This document shows, in pieces, positions 1 through 8,495 of a stretch of 64,000 bases of DNA; position 1 is the first letter of the stretch, and every line of letters begins with the position of its first letter. The stretch is from Mesorhizobium sophorae. Lineage in GTDB: Bacteria; Pseudomonadota; Alphaproteobacteria; Rhizobiales; Rhizobiaceae. The DNA lies in assembly GCF_002270415.1 (NCBI RefSeq), contig NZ_NNRI01000007.1, forward strand, positions 1,178,001-1,242,000, given 5' to 3'. The notes under the pieces were generated by a model that worked only from the letters and a program-made list of their open reading frames with translations, was not told where the DNA came from and searched no databases. The position numbers and the translations under genes are program-made.

Positions 1-321
1 GCTTGACCCGCCTGGTGCTGACGACGTCCTCGGTGAGGTCGAGATAGTGCACGCCGGCGTTTGCCGCTGCCTCGGCGATGCGCGTGGTCAGGTGGAAGGG
101 GGCGGCGCTGAGCACCGCGAACTTGCCGGCCAAGGCCGCCTCGAGCGCGCCCGATGCCTCGATGTCGAGTTCCAGCGTGGCAACCGTGCCCGGCAGTTCG
201 GCCGCAGCGAGTTGGGCCGCCGAGCGGTCGACGAGGGTGACGTGGTAGTCACCGGTGGCGGCGAGCATTTCGGCAATGGTCGAGCCGATCTTGCCGGCGC
301 CGACAACAACAATTTTCTTCA
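1..321 (-). CDS. saccharopine dehydrogenase-like NAD(P)-binding protein, 3' part outside window
   Basis: The minus-strand frame opens with ATG at 321 and stays open to the window edge, so only about 107 N-terminal residues are visible. They begin MKKIVVVGAGKIG, a Rossmann GxGxxG dinucleotide-binding motif, followed by a strand ending in LVDRS, where an acidic residue normally binds the ribose. The segment AAPFHLTTRIAEAA and the following VHYLDLTED are typical of the saccharopine dehydrogenase / lysine 6-dehydrogenase family, which oxidises secondary amines in lysine catabolism. It is divergent from an Lrp/AsnC regulator 161 bp away, an arrangement common for amino-acid catabolic genes and their local regulator. 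Substrate cannot be decided from this fragment. Confidence 0.8.
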
Positions 322-365
322 TGAAACGTCCCTCACCCAAAAGCTGAACTTGAGCGCATTGTTTT

Positions 366-414
366 GCGCATGTCGTTTGTCCCAAAACCGCTGCGCACTC
401 TTGGGAAACATGCA
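366..414. repeat. imperfect inverted-repeat element (GCATGTCG...CATGC type)
   Basis: The divergent intergenic region holds a hyphenated inverted repeat: GCATGTCGTTTGTCCCAAAA, a short GC-rich loop, then CTTGGGAAACATGC. A closely similar element (ATGCATGTCGTTGTCTCAAAA...TTTTGAGCGACATGCAT) lies at 37329-37376, so it belongs to a dispersed family. Here it lies between the divergent starts at 321 and 483, so it may contribute to the promoter region or simply be an inserted intergenic repeat. Confidence 0.55.
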
Positions 415-482
415 TCAGGATCGCAGCTTGCCCGTCGAAAGGAAGCGTGGAATTGTTCGAAACGAAACTCTGATTGTACATT

Positions 483-932
483 ATGCCGAAGGGAATCGTC
501 GAAATGCTCAGTGAAGCCGAACAGGCCCTGCTCTCCCTGCTGCGCGACAATGCGCGCGCTTCGACCGCCGAACTCGCCCGCAAGCTCGGCGTCTCGCGCA
601 CGACGGTGCAGAGCCGGATCGAACGGCTGGAGCAGCGCGGCATCATCACCGGCTACGGCGTCCGGCTGGCGCCGGACTACGAGCAGGGGCTGGTGCGGGC
701 GCATGTGCTGCTCACCGTGACGCCCAAGCTCGCCGACAAGGTGGTGCGCGGCCTGCAGGCGCTGGCGCCGGTCAGGACGCTGCATTCGGTCAGTGGCAAT
801 TTCGACATGATCGTCATCGTCGATGCGCCATCGATCCGGGACCTCGATATGCTGCTCGACCAGATCGGCGCCATGGACGGGGTTGAACGCACCTTGTCGT
901 CGATCATCCTGTCGACGCGCATCGACCGCTGA
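483..932 (+). CDS. Lrp/AsnC family transcriptional regulator
   Basis: This encodes a protein of 149 residues starting MPKGIVEML. An N-terminal winged helix-turn-helix (about residues 10-60; LLRDNARASTAELARKLGVS, then TTVQSRIERLEQRG) precedes a C-terminal RAM/ligand-binding domain (about 70-145) with the family hallmark GNFDMIVIV. Length and order match Lrp/AsnC feast-famine regulators, which oligomerise and respond to amino acids. I chose ATG 483 over an in-frame TTG at 474 because the latter adds only three residues. The gene is divergent from the saccharopine dehydrogenase-like gene and is its likely local regulator (inference from position). Confidence 0.93.
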   Translation: MPKGIVEMLSEAEQALLSLLRDNARASTAELARKLGVSRTTVQSRIERLEQRGIITGYGVRLAPDYEQGLVRAHVLLTVTPKLADKVVRGLQALAPVRTLHSVSGNFDMIVIVDAPSIRDLDMLLDQIGAMDGVERTLSSIILSTRIDR

Positions 933-980
933 GCTGACTCGGTGGAGCCAGGCCTTTCAGGACCCAAGCCGGATCGCCGG

Positions 981-1063
981 CTAACCAAATGCCAGCGGAA
1001 AGCTTATCACCACGGCGAGGCCCGGCCGGCAATAGTCAAGGGCGATCGACGCGCCGTGCATGG
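981..1063 (-). pseudogene. relic of the 3' end of a histidine kinase gene
   Basis: Positions 993-1060 match 6277-6345, the 3' end of the intact kinase gene at 6256-7635, with only about eight mismatches. Read on the minus strand it encodes HGASIALDYCRPGLAVVISF, against HGASIALDDCRPGLAVVISF in the kinase, then a stop at 981-983. Nothing upstream of it resembles a kinase. It is a short duplicated or rearranged remnant downstream of the DUF1344 gene, and I see no reason to think it is expressed. Confidence 0.7.
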
Positions 1064-1108
1064 CGCGCTCGGCGGAGGACCGAGCCGCTCCCGGCCCGGT
1101 CCCTGCCT

Positions 1109-1363
1109 CTATTTGGCCGGCTGGATGCTTGATGCCGCCAGCTTGCCGGCTTTGGTCGAATAGGTCACGACCACCTTCTCGCCAACCTTCAGCGTCTCGG
1201 CTTCGATGCCCTCCGGCAAGACGAAGGTCTTGCCGTCGGCGAGCGTGATCGAATCGCCCTTCTTGTCGATGCTGGCGATGGTGCCGGTGGCCGCCTTGGC
1301 GAAGGCACCGGTTGACGATACGACGGCGAGTATCATTGCGGCTGCGATAGCTGACTTCTTCAT
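1109..1363 (-). CDS. small secreted DUF1344 family protein
   Basis: This encodes 84 residues. A signal peptide (MKKSAIAAAMILAVVSSTGA, cleavage near AFA-K) is followed by about 60 residues rich in short beta strands: GTIASIDKKGDSITLADGKTF, then LPEGIE and VGEKVVVTY. The ATGTIxSID...ITLxDGxTFxLP pattern is that of DUF1344, a small periplasmic family of unknown function found in rhizobia. The gene lies downstream of, and on the same strand as, the ABC/two-component locus. A TTTAC-AAATAG-GTAAA palindrome sits about 150 bp upstream and is shared with the small secreted gene at 9430-9687, which suggests co-regulation. Confidence 0.85.
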   Translation of the reverse strand: MKKSAIAAAMILAVVSSTGAFAKAATGTIASIDKKGDSITLADGKTFVLPEGIEAETLKVGEKVVVTYSTKAGKLAASSIQPAK

Positions 1364-1515
1364 GTTCTCTTTCCCGTTTTGGCCTGGTTGTGGAGCCGGC
1401 GGCTATTGGCCTCGGAGCGGCTTCGATATCCGGTCCGCTTGGCTGCCGGATCTGTCTCTCTTCAAGGAGACGGACCGAGCCTATGCCTTGGAGTTGTCGG
1501 CTGGATGGCCACAAG

Positions 1516-1531
1516 TTTACAAATAGGTAAA
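1516..1531. promoter_or_regulatory. palindromic operator candidate TTTAC-N6-GTAAA
   Basis: TTTACAAATAGGTAAA is a perfect inverted repeat with 5-bp arms and a 6-bp spacer. It lies between the stop of the permease gene (1546) and the start of the DUF1344 gene (1363). A near-identical site, CTTACAAATTCGTAAG, lies upstream of the other small secreted-protein gene. The shared core is TTACAAAT-NN-GTAA. The adjacent OmpR-family regulator is the obvious candidate binder, but that is inference. Confidence 0.5.
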
Positions 1532-1545
1532 ATCAAACTTCGGCT

Positions 1546-4200
1546 TCACAAGTCGCGCAGCTGTTCTGCCGTCTGCCCAGTCGATGGCCTGGCGGACAAA
1601 ACGGCGGCAATTACCGAAGCGGCGACCAGGCCGGACACGACTGCCAGATAGAGCCAGGGGATCGACAACGCTTCGGGCGGTGGATCGAATACGCCAGTCA
1701 AGAGCTTGACCAGCATCCATGCCGTCAGCAAGCCAGAGATTAGCCCGAACGTCATGCCGCCGACCAGGATCAGCAGACCTTCGCTCCAGAGGAAGGCCGC
1801 GAGCTGGCGCGGTTTGGCGCCAATTGCGGCAAGGATGGCGAAAGGCCGGCGACGCTCGTAGAACCCCAGTGCCAGCATCAGCCCGGCGGCAGCGGCGGCC
1901 ATCACGACCGCAAAGCCCAGTTCGATTGTCGTCAAACCGCCAAGATCGACCGCGGTCAGGCTCGAGCCGATGAGATGTGCCGCCTGGCCGATATCGGCCA
2001 CCTTCAGCGACGGATCGAAAGTGAGTACCGACGAGGCCTTCCGCGCCAGCGCGGCCGGATCCGCCCTGGCTCGCATGAGCACGTACTCGGATGCATCGGA
2101 GCCTGTCGTGCGGGCCACATAGGCTGAATTGGCGACAAGGAACGAGTCCTTTGGTGCAGTTGGAAATTCGCGGGCGACGCCGATGAACTTGAAGGGTACG
2201 GGATGATACTGGTGGTCCCTGGCGTCCATGAGCCGCAGGTTGATCGTATCGCCTTGCTGGAGCTGGAAATCCTGGACGGTCTCTTCCGACACCAGGACAC
2301 CGTCCGATGTCGCGGCGAGCAGGGCGAGCGTGCCGGCCGCGCTGGCGCCGCTGAAATAGGCATCGGAAAGACCCGTGGCGCGTCCGATGCGGTGGGGATC
2401 GATGCCATAGAGGTCCTGCAGGTCTGTGCCGACATAGGCAAAACGATGTTGCATGGGTTCGGCCGCTGCCGCTTCGGGCAACGAGGCGAGAGCCTTCAAG
2501 TGAGCTCCGGCCGGTTTGTCCGTTGTGCCAAAGACAGTGACGTCGGAGCCGTTGGTCAGCTCGGCGTCGATACGCGCCTGGGCATTGTAGGTGGTGTTGA
2601 AGATAGCGGTCGACGTGGCGAAGGAGATGGACAGCGCCGTCATCGCAATGCCGATCGTCAGCCGCCCCGCTTGCCGCGACAGGGCAGCCGATACAACAGG
2701 TGCCAACGCTCCCGATACCGGGGCAACAATCATTCGCAAGAGCGCGCCATTGCGCGCGATGATGGTGGCCGACAGCCTGATCGTCAGCAACGCCATGCCA
2801 AGCCAGAACAAGGCCGGGGCGATGAACGCCTTGTAGTCCACCGATGTCGCCGCCACCCCTTCGGGCGCGAGCACGATCTGGTATCCGGTGCTCGCCGATT
2901 GCCAGAAGAACAAACCCGCCGCCGCAAGCAGCAGGCCGTCCAGCCACAGGCGCTGCCAGAGAGGCGCGTTCGGCCGGTTCACGGTGCGCCGCGCTGCGGC
3001 CACGGTCACCCAGCGCGCGTCCCGCCAGGCCGGATAGAGGAAGGCGATGAGCCCGACCAGCAGCCCGAAGACCGCGACAAGAAGCAGCGTCGGACCGTCA
3101 ATGCCGACCGTCGCCTTGAGGCCTGGGGCGACGGCGGCAAGGAGCGATGCTGCGGCCATGCCGATCGCGGTGCCAGCGATGGCGGCGACGGCAGCTTCCG
3201 TGGCGGACAGAAGCAGGATGGCTTTGATCGTCGCGCCACGAACGCGAAGCATCGCCTGCTCCGCCCGCCGGCGCGCCGCACCGGACGAGGTGACGGCAAA
3301 GGTAAGCGCAACCGCCAGCGCGATGCCTGGCAAGCCGAGAAACAGGAACAGGACCGAGGCGTACAGCGCATCCTCGCGGACCGCTCCGAGGCGCGAGCCG
3401 AGATTGTCGGCCACCAGGGCCTGACCGGCGACCCTCGCCTCGAGATTGCGCTGGGCGGCAGTGACAAAAGTATAGGCTGAGACGGGATCCGGCGGCAGCG
3501 CCGCGTGGGCAAGCCGCGCATGCAGTTGCAGCCGGGTCGTGTCCGGGCGCGCCTTCTGCTGCGGATCGAACATCTGCCGCCAGGCCTCCTGCGGCAGGAT
3601 GAGGACATTGTCGGGCGGTGCCTGGGGCGCTGCCTGGGGTGGCAGGCCGACGGCCTGAAACAGGGCGTCGGCGTCCGGGAGGTCGACCACGCCGGCAATC
3701 CTGACCTCTACCGGCGGCAAACCCATGCGTTGGATCGAGACAGCGTCGCCGGGGCCGACATGGAGGTTGGCGGCGGTCTGCTGGGCAATCAGAACGCCGT
3801 CGAGGGTGCCGGAAAGCGAGCGGATTTCCGCCGGAAAATCGCTAAGATACGAGCCGTCAAAAGCAACCGCCTGGCCAGGCCCCGTGGTCTGGGTCGTCCC
3901 GCCGGTCTGAGCCTCGAAGCCTGCGACATCGGCGTAGCGGACCTGATGCACGGCCTTCACCGGAGCAGCGTCAGCCAGTGCCTTCCCGACGAGGGCCGGA
4001 TCGGCACCGGAAATCACTTGCACCTGCCAGTCGATCGGAACCGCCGACACGGCGCGTGCGGTCATCGACGCACCGGCGTTGGCGAGGAAGAGTGCCATCG
4101 CCGAAAGCAAGGCGACCGTCAGCGCGATGCCGGCAGCAGCGCCCGCCACGCGCAGGAAACGACGGGCGAGCACACCCCGAATCCACAGCAGGAACATCAT
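1546..4200 (-). CDS. ABC transporter permease, double FtsX-domain (MacB/LolCE-like)
   Basis: This encodes 884 residues. An N-terminal membrane anchor (about 13-40) is followed by a large extracytoplasmic region, a first FtsX-like block of three to four helices (about 275-395), two further hydrophobic helices (near 420 and 460), a second extracytoplasmic region (about 530-750) and a final FtsX block (about 755-875). This is the layout of large FtsX-superfamily permeases that work with MacB/LolD-type ATPases in lipoprotein or peptide export or in mechanotransmission. Its ATG overlaps the TGA of the upstream ATPase gene by four bases, which indicates translational coupling. With two ATPase genes and one permease containing two FtsX halves, a heterodimeric ATPase is likely (inference). 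The substrate is unknown. Confidence 0.9.
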   Translation of the reverse strand: MMFLLWIRGVLARRFLRVAGAAAGIALTVALLSAMALFLANAGASMTARAVSAVPIDWQVQVISGADPALVGKALADAAPVKAVHQVRYADVAGFEAQTGGTTQTTGPGQAVAFDGSYLSDFPAEIRSLSGTLDGVLIAQQTAANLHVGPGDAVSIQRMGLPPVEVRIAGVVDLPDADALFQAVGLPPQAAPQAPPDNVLILPQEAWRQMFDPQQKARPDTTRLQLHARLAHAALPPDPVSAYTFVTAAQRNLEARVAGQALVADNLGSRLGAVREDALYASVLFLFLGLPGIALAVALTFAVTSSGAARRRAEQAMLRVRGATIKAILLLSATEAAVAAIAGTAIGMAAASLLAAVAPGLKATVGIDGPTLLLVAVFGLLVGLIAFLYPAWRDARWVTVAAARRTVNRPNAPLWQRLWLDGLLLAAAGLFFWQSASTGYQIVLAPEGVAATSVDYKAFIAPALFWLGMALLTIRLSATIIARNGALLRMIVAPVSGALAPVVSAALSRQAGRLTIGIAMTALSISFATSTAIFNTTYNAQARIDAELTNGSDVTVFGTTDKPAGAHLKALASLPEAAAAEPMQHRFAYVGTDLQDLYGIDPHRIGRATGLSDAYFSGASAAGTLALLAATSDGVLVSEETVQDFQLQQGDTINLRLMDARDHQYHPVPFKFIGVAREFPTAPKDSFLVANSAYVARTTGSDASEYVLMRARADPAALARKASSVLTFDPSLKVADIGQAAHLIGSSLTAVDLGGLTTIELGFAVVMAAAAAGLMLALGFYERRRPFAILAAIGAKPRQLAAFLWSEGLLILVGGMTFGLISGLLTAWMLVKLLTGVFDPPPEALSIPWLYLAVVSGLVAASVIAAVLSARPSTGQTAEQLRDL

Positions 4201-4895
4201 GCGGTAACGGCCCCTGGCCGATGCCCGGTGGTGAGCCGGCCGTGGTCCATCGTCCAGCGCGTCGCCATGCGGTTGGCCACGATTTCGTCATGTGTGGCAA
4301 TCACCAGGGCGATGTCGGTGGCTTCCAGTCGGTCGAGCACGGCGTCCAGGAAGAGCAGTGCCGTTCGGCTGTCCAGCTGCCCGGTCGGCTCATCGGCAAG
4401 CAGAAGCTTCGGACCCATGGCCAGAGCGCGTGCCATCGCAATACGCTGGGCCTGGCCCCCGGACAGCTCCTCCGGCAACTTGTCGCCAAGTTCGTCGAGG
4501 TCGAACGATTGCAGAAGCGATGCCCCGATGTCGCTGGCGCCGATGTTCTCGCCGGCCAGCAGCATTGGCAGGCCGACATTCTGGACAGCGGTGAGGGCAG
4601 GAAACAGACTGGGCGACTGGAATACGAAACCGATATGGCGTGGCCTCAAGGTCTCGAATGCGCCGAGCGCGGGCCATTCGACGGTACCGGCGGTCGGCCT
4701 GTCGAGGCCGCCAAGAATGTGCAGTAGGGTCGTCTTGCCACTGCCGGAGGGTCCGACGATGGCGATGCGCGCACCCGGCGCGATCTCGCAGTCGACATCG
4801 CGCAGCACGTTGATCCGCCCGGAGTTGCCATCCCGGAAGTCTCGGCCGAGGCCTTTTGCGATGACGAGCCTTTCACCCACGGTCGATCCTCCCAT
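4197..4895 (-). CDS. ABC transporter ATP-binding protein (LolD/MacB type)
   Basis: This encodes 232 residues. All ATPase motifs are present: Walker A GPSGSGKTT (about 49-57), Q-loop in GFVFQSP, signature LSGGQAQRIAMARAL, Walker B LLLADEPTG with catalytic Glu, D-loop LDS and H-loop in VIATHDE. The GFVFQSPSLFPALTAVQNV stretch is typical of the LolD/MacB/FtsE branch that pairs with FtsX-type permeases. It overlaps both neighbours (23 bp with the upstream ATPase gene, ATGA with the permease), so the three form one translational unit. Confidence 0.93.
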   Translation of the reverse strand: MGGSTVGERLVIAKGLGRDFRDGNSGRINVLRDVDCEIAPGARIAIVGPSGSGKTTLLHILGGLDRPTAGTVEWPALGAFETLRPRHIGFVFQSPSLFPALTAVQNVGLPMLLAGENIGASDIGASLLQSFDLDELGDKLPEELSGGQAQRIAMARALAMGPKLLLADEPTGQLDSRTALLFLDAVLDRLEATDIALVIATHDEIVANRMATRWTMDHGRLTTGHRPGAVTA

Positions 4896-5535
4896 CCTTC
4901 AGCCTGATGATGCGATCGGCCCGCTGCGCCAGCGCCTTGCTGTGGGTCGCCAGCAGCGTTGCCAATCCGGCGTCGCGCCGCGCCTCGAAATGAGCGATCA
5001 GCCGGGATTCGGTATCACCATCGACCTCCGCGGTCGGCTCGTCGGCAATGAGGATCGGCGGATCGGCGGCCAGCGCCACGGCAAGACCCGCGCGCGCCGT
5101 CTCGCCGCCGGACAGCTCGGTGGGAAAAGCGCGCGCGCGATGCGAAAGGCCGACACTTTCCAGCAAGCCGGCGATTCGCTTGTCGTCCGGCTTCCTGGCC
5201 AGAAGCATCTGCAATCGAAGGTTCTGCTCGACATTCAAGTGGCCGAACAGGTTTCCCGACTGCAACAGAATGCCGAAACTCGCGGCGCGAACACGCGTGC
5301 GATGGGCCTCCGGTCGCCGGGTCAGCCGGACGCCGGCCACCTCGACAAAGCCGCCATCCGGTTCATCGAGGCCGGTTACGCAGGCCAGCAAGGTGGACTT
5401 GCCGCTGCCGGAAGGCCCGACTAAGGCGACGATCTCGCCGGCAGCCACGTGGAAACTGACGCCCCGCAATGCGGCCGTCTCGTCATCGCCTATGTGGAAG
5501 AACCGATAGATCTCATGCGCGTCCAACGCGTGCAT
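4873..5535 (-). CDS. second ABC transporter ATP-binding protein of the FtsX-type exporter
   Basis: This encodes 220 residues with Walker A GPSGSGKST, a Q-loop in FGILLQSGN, signature LSGGETARAGLAVAL, Walker B ILIADEPTAE and H-loop LATHSK. The signature and Walker B diverge from the downstream ATPase (ETARAG in place of QAQRIA), so the two are paralogues, not a recent duplication. The start ATG lies one base after the TGA of the secreted-protein gene upstream (TGA-C-ATG), again implying coupling. Two ATPases feeding one double-FtsX permease suggests an asymmetric ATPase dimer. Confidence 0.92.
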   Translation of the reverse strand: MHALDAHEIYRFFHIGDDETAALRGVSFHVAAGEIVALVGPSGSGKSTLLACVTGLDEPDGGFVEVAGVRLTRRPEAHRTRVRAASFGILLQSGNLFGHLNVEQNLRLQMLLARKPDDKRIAGLLESVGLSHRARAFPTELSGGETARAGLAVALAADPPILIADEPTAEVDGDTESRLIAHFEARRDAGLATLLATHSKALAQRADRIIRLKDGRIDRG

Positions 5536-5536
5536 G

Positions 5537-6142
5537 TCATTTCCACCGGAACGAACTGGACATCAATTGCCACTGATCGACATTGTCGGCGCCCTTGGGT
5601 GCATAGAGTTCGAGCGCGACGAGCTTGCCGTCCTTGAAATAGAGGAAGCGCTCGTTCTCAAGGCGAACCTGCCGGTTGGTTACCGCGTTCGGTTCGGAGT
5701 TCGAGGTGTAGACGATGCGGATTGCGGCGCCGGCTGGTAGCTTGACCTGCTTGACGGCGCTTACCCGCACAGCGCGTCCTGAGGCCTCAAGTTTCGCGAC
5801 ATAGTCCGCCTTGGCGCTGTCGACGGTCGGCGCGGCGTCCGCCCTGGAAACCGAGACGACAACACCGTCCAGCTTGTCGACGAAGCTGGCGCCATCGGGC
5901 CGATCCGACCGTGCCCAGCCCTCCGGCACCTTGATGGCGAACCCTTGCGGCGAGGTGTAGTCGATGAAGACCTGCGTATCGGGAATGTCGCCTGGGGGGT
6001 TCTTCTCCGGCTGGACTGGCTTCTCGGCGGCCGAGGCGGGCAGGCTGCCAAGCAGCGGAACCAAGGTGGCTGTCGTGCCCAGGCACGCGGCGACGGCGAG
6101 AACTGGCAAGATGCCGATGGGTTTGCGAAAATGGGTTTTCAT
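5537..6142 (-). CDS. secreted protein of the two-component/ABC operon
   Basis: This encodes 201 residues from ATG 6142; the open frame extends upstream but lacks a plausible start there. A signal peptide (KPIGILPVLAVAACLG core, cleavage near ASA-AEK) is followed by a proline-rich linker (EKPVQPEKNPPGDIPD) and a compact domain starting VFIDYTSPQGFAIKVPEGWA. That opening resembles proteins annotated as periplasmic or PsbP/DcrB-like, with an LVALELYAPKGADNVDQW end. No lipobox is visible. It sits between the histidine kinase and the first ATPase gene, one base from the latter, so it may be the periplasmic partner or sensor accessory of the exporter. I do not recognise a specific family. Confidence 0.8.
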   Translation of the reverse strand: MKTHFRKPIGILPVLAVAACLGTTATLVPLLGSLPASAAEKPVQPEKNPPGDIPDTQVFIDYTSPQGFAIKVPEGWARSDRPDGASFVDKLDGVVVSVSRADAAPTVDSAKADYVAKLEASGRAVRVSAVKQVKLPAGAAIRIVYTSNSEPNAVTNRQVRLENERFLYFKDGKLVALELYAPKGADNVDQWQLMSSSFRWK

Positions 6143-6255
6143 TTTCCGCAGCCTTTCGATGAACGGTGAGGTCCATTCAGTATGCCGCTGGAAGTTTACG
6201 GGCGGGTCGCCGGCCTCATACGCTTTGGTAAGGTTTTGGCTCTGGCTTTCAGGCC

Positions 6256-7635
6256 CTATGACGCCACCGATCTTATCAGCGGAAAGCTTATCACCACCGC
6301 TAGGCCCGGCCGACAATCGTCAAGGGCGATCGATGCGCCATGCAGGTCAGCGATGGCCCTGACAAGGCTGAGGCCGAGGCCGCTGCCCGGTGTCGACCGG
6401 CTGTGGTCAAGCCGGTAGAGCCGCTGGAACACCCGTTCGCGTTCGTCCGGAGGAATACCGGGTCCATTGTCGGCGACGCTGGCAAGCACGCGCTCGCCCT
6501 GGCGCGTCACCGTCAGTTTGATGGTCGTGCCGGGCGGGCAATGGCGCAGGGCATTCTCCACCAGATTGGCGAACATCTGCGTCAACAGCTCCCGATCGCC
6601 ATGGATTCGGTCCGCCGTTGCGTTCAGTTGCGTCGACGACAGCACCTTGCCGTCGTCTTCGGCCACATCGATATAGATCTCGGCGATGGTCTGCAGGATC
6701 TCGTCGAGATCGACATCGGTAAAGCGCGCCTTGCGCGCGCCGGCCTCGATCTGAGCGATCCGCAGCAGCGCATCGAAGGTCTCGTTGATCTGATAACCCT
6801 CGGCGCGCGCATCGGCCAGATCGTCGGAGACGTCTTGACGCCGCGCGGCTCTGTCGGCGGCGCCCTCTAGGATCATCTGCAGCCGGTTGAGCGGCGTCTT
6901 CAGATCGTGTGCGATGTTGGCGCTGACCTGTTTCATGCCTTCGACCAATGCCGACAAGCGATCGAGCGCCGCATTGATCTGGCTGGAGACGACGTCGATA
7001 TCGTCGTCCTTGCCGGTCAGCGGGATACGGGTACCCATTCGGCCATGCGAGACGTCCACCATGGTGGCGGCGATACCGTCGAGCCGACGCTGGACGCGCG
7101 AGGCAAGCAGAGCGCCGCCGGCGATCGCCAGCCCGGTGATGATCAGGGTTGCCCAGCCGAAGCTCATTATCGCCACCTTTTCCAGCTCCTCCGTCTCGGA
7201 AAGGCTGAAGGCGACCGTCAGATTGTTGCCGCCGATCGAGCCGGAATAGGCACGGTACTCGGCGCCCGGCGGTACGCCGGGCATGTCGGCGTCGAACATC
7301 GAGAAACCATCGGGAAGCCCTGCCGCGGTGAAGTTGCCGGCCAAATGATTTCCGGCCGCGTCGGTCAGCGAAAACAGCTGTTGCTTCTTCGGGCTGAGCT
7401 GCGAATGGCTTTCGACTGTGGAAATCAGGTCCTCAAGGTCGCTCTCTGTATAGGTCGCCGCAACGACCGAGTAGGTTTCCTTGATGGATTCGTCGAGCCG
7501 CTCGGCAAGATCGGCGCTCATCATGCGATAGACGATGGCGCCCGAAAGCACGAAGGCCAGCATGAATAGGAAGGCGAAGGTCAGGGCGAGCCGGAACGGC
7601 GTGCTCCGCAGCAGACTTGGCCATGCTCCGGTCAT
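6256..7635 (-). CDS. sensor histidine kinase (HAMP-HisKA-HATPase)
   Basis: This encodes 459 residues. TM1 spans about 14-36, a periplasmic sensor region about 37-155, TM2 about 157-178 and a HAMP domain about 179-231. The H-box is IAHDLKTPL with the phospho-acceptor His at about 243. The C-terminal ATPase carries the N-box (ENALRHCPPG), the G1 box DNGPGIP and the G2 box GSGLGLSL. The ATG overlaps the TGA of the response regulator gene, so the pair is translationally coupled. The kinase precedes a secreted protein and an ABC exporter, an arrangement reminiscent of envelope-stress or peptide-sensing systems. The periplasmic domain is unclassified and the stimulus unknown. Confidence 0.95.
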   Translation of the reverse strand: MTGAWPSLLRSTPFRLALTFAFLFMLAFVLSGAIVYRMMSADLAERLDESIKETYSVVAATYTESDLEDLISTVESHSQLSPKKQQLFSLTDAAGNHLAGNFTAAGLPDGFSMFDADMPGVPPGAEYRAYSGSIGGNNLTVAFSLSETEELEKVAIMSFGWATLIITGLAIAGGALLASRVQRRLDGIAATMVDVSHGRMGTRIPLTGKDDDIDVVSSQINAALDRLSALVEGMKQVSANIAHDLKTPLNRLQMILEGAADRAARRQDVSDDLADARAEGYQINETFDALLRIAQIEAGARKARFTDVDLDEILQTIAEIYIDVAEDDGKVLSSTQLNATADRIHGDRELLTQMFANLVENALRHCPPGTTIKLTVTRQGERVLASVADNGPGIPPDERERVFQRLYRLDHSRSTPGSGLGLSLVRAIADLHGASIALDDCRPGLAVVISFPLIRSVAS

Positions 7636-8315
7636 GGCGCGAGCGGTGCATGCAGACTGTAGCCCGTGTTGCGGACCGTGTGGATAAGCTGGGTTTCAAA
7701 GGGCCTGTCGATCTTGGCCCGCAGCCGGCTGATATGGGTTTCGACGACGCTGGTCTTGGGGTCGAAATGAAAATCCCAGACGCGTTCCAGAAGCATGGTG
7801 CGGGTGATCACGCGTCCTTCGCCGCGCATCAGCACCTCCAGCAGGCTGAACTCCCTTGGCTGCAGCTCGATCGGCTGGCCCTGACGCGTGACGCGGCGCA
7901 TGATCAGGTCCATTTCGAGGTCGGCAACCCGCAAAATGGTCTTCTGCTCCTGCGCGGCCGGCCGGCGGCCAAGTGCGTTGATGCGGGCGAGAAGCTCGGA
8001 AAAGGCAAAGGGCTTGACCAGGTAGTCGTCGCCGCCGGCCTCGAGCCCTTCGACGCGGTCGTCGACGCCGCCGACGGAAGTGAGAAAGATGGCCGGGGTT
8101 CGAACTCCGGCGGCGCGGGCCGCCTTGACCATCGACAGGCCGTCGAGACCGGGGATCATCCGATCAGCTATGATCACGTCATAGGCGCCGCTGGTCGCCG
8201 CGAAAAGCGCGTCGTGTCCGTTGCGCAGCAGGTCGCAGACATGACCGGCCTCGGTCAAGCCCCGGACGATGTAGTCAGCCGTCCTGTTGTCGTCCTCGAC
8301 GAGAAGAAGTCGCAT
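7632..8315 (-). CDS. OmpR/PhoB family response regulator
   Basis: This encodes 227 residues from ATG 8315 (MRLLLVEDDN). The receiver domain has the acidic pocket EDD at 7-9, phospho-acceptor Asp51 in IIADRMIPG, a conserved Thr/Ser in FLTS and Lys101 in DYLVKPF. The C-terminal winged helix (about 130-225) has LQPREFSLLEVLMR and the recognition region SVVETHISRLRAKID typical of OmpR/PhoB. An upstream in-frame extension to 8363 is less likely because the receiver starts directly at 8315. Likely targets are the two TTAC-N6-GTAA sites flanking this locus, though OmpR-type proteins often bind direct repeats, so this is only a proposal. Confidence 0.95.
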   Translation of the reverse strand: MRLLLVEDDNRTADYIVRGLTEAGHVCDLLRNGHDALFAATSGAYDVIIADRMIPGLDGLSMVKAARAAGVRTPAIFLTSVGGVDDRVEGLEAGGDDYLVKPFAFSELLARINALGRRPAAQEQKTILRVADLEMDLIMRRVTRQGQPIELQPREFSLLEVLMRGEGRVITRTMLLERVWDFHFDPKTSVVETHISRLRAKIDRPFETQLIHTVRNTGYSLHAPLAP

Positions 8316-8495
8316 GGCTGTTCCGGTCCGTTGCCGAGATCGGCGATAGGCTAGCACCGGCATGGGTCCGTTCCTAGGATGTCACGAGCCGCCACGACGG
8401 CAGGATAAAACTAAACTTGTTCGGCAGCGGTCCTTCCTACCCCTTCAGTCCTGCTATGGCGCGCAAACATCGAGGCATGGATCGAAGCGATGGGT

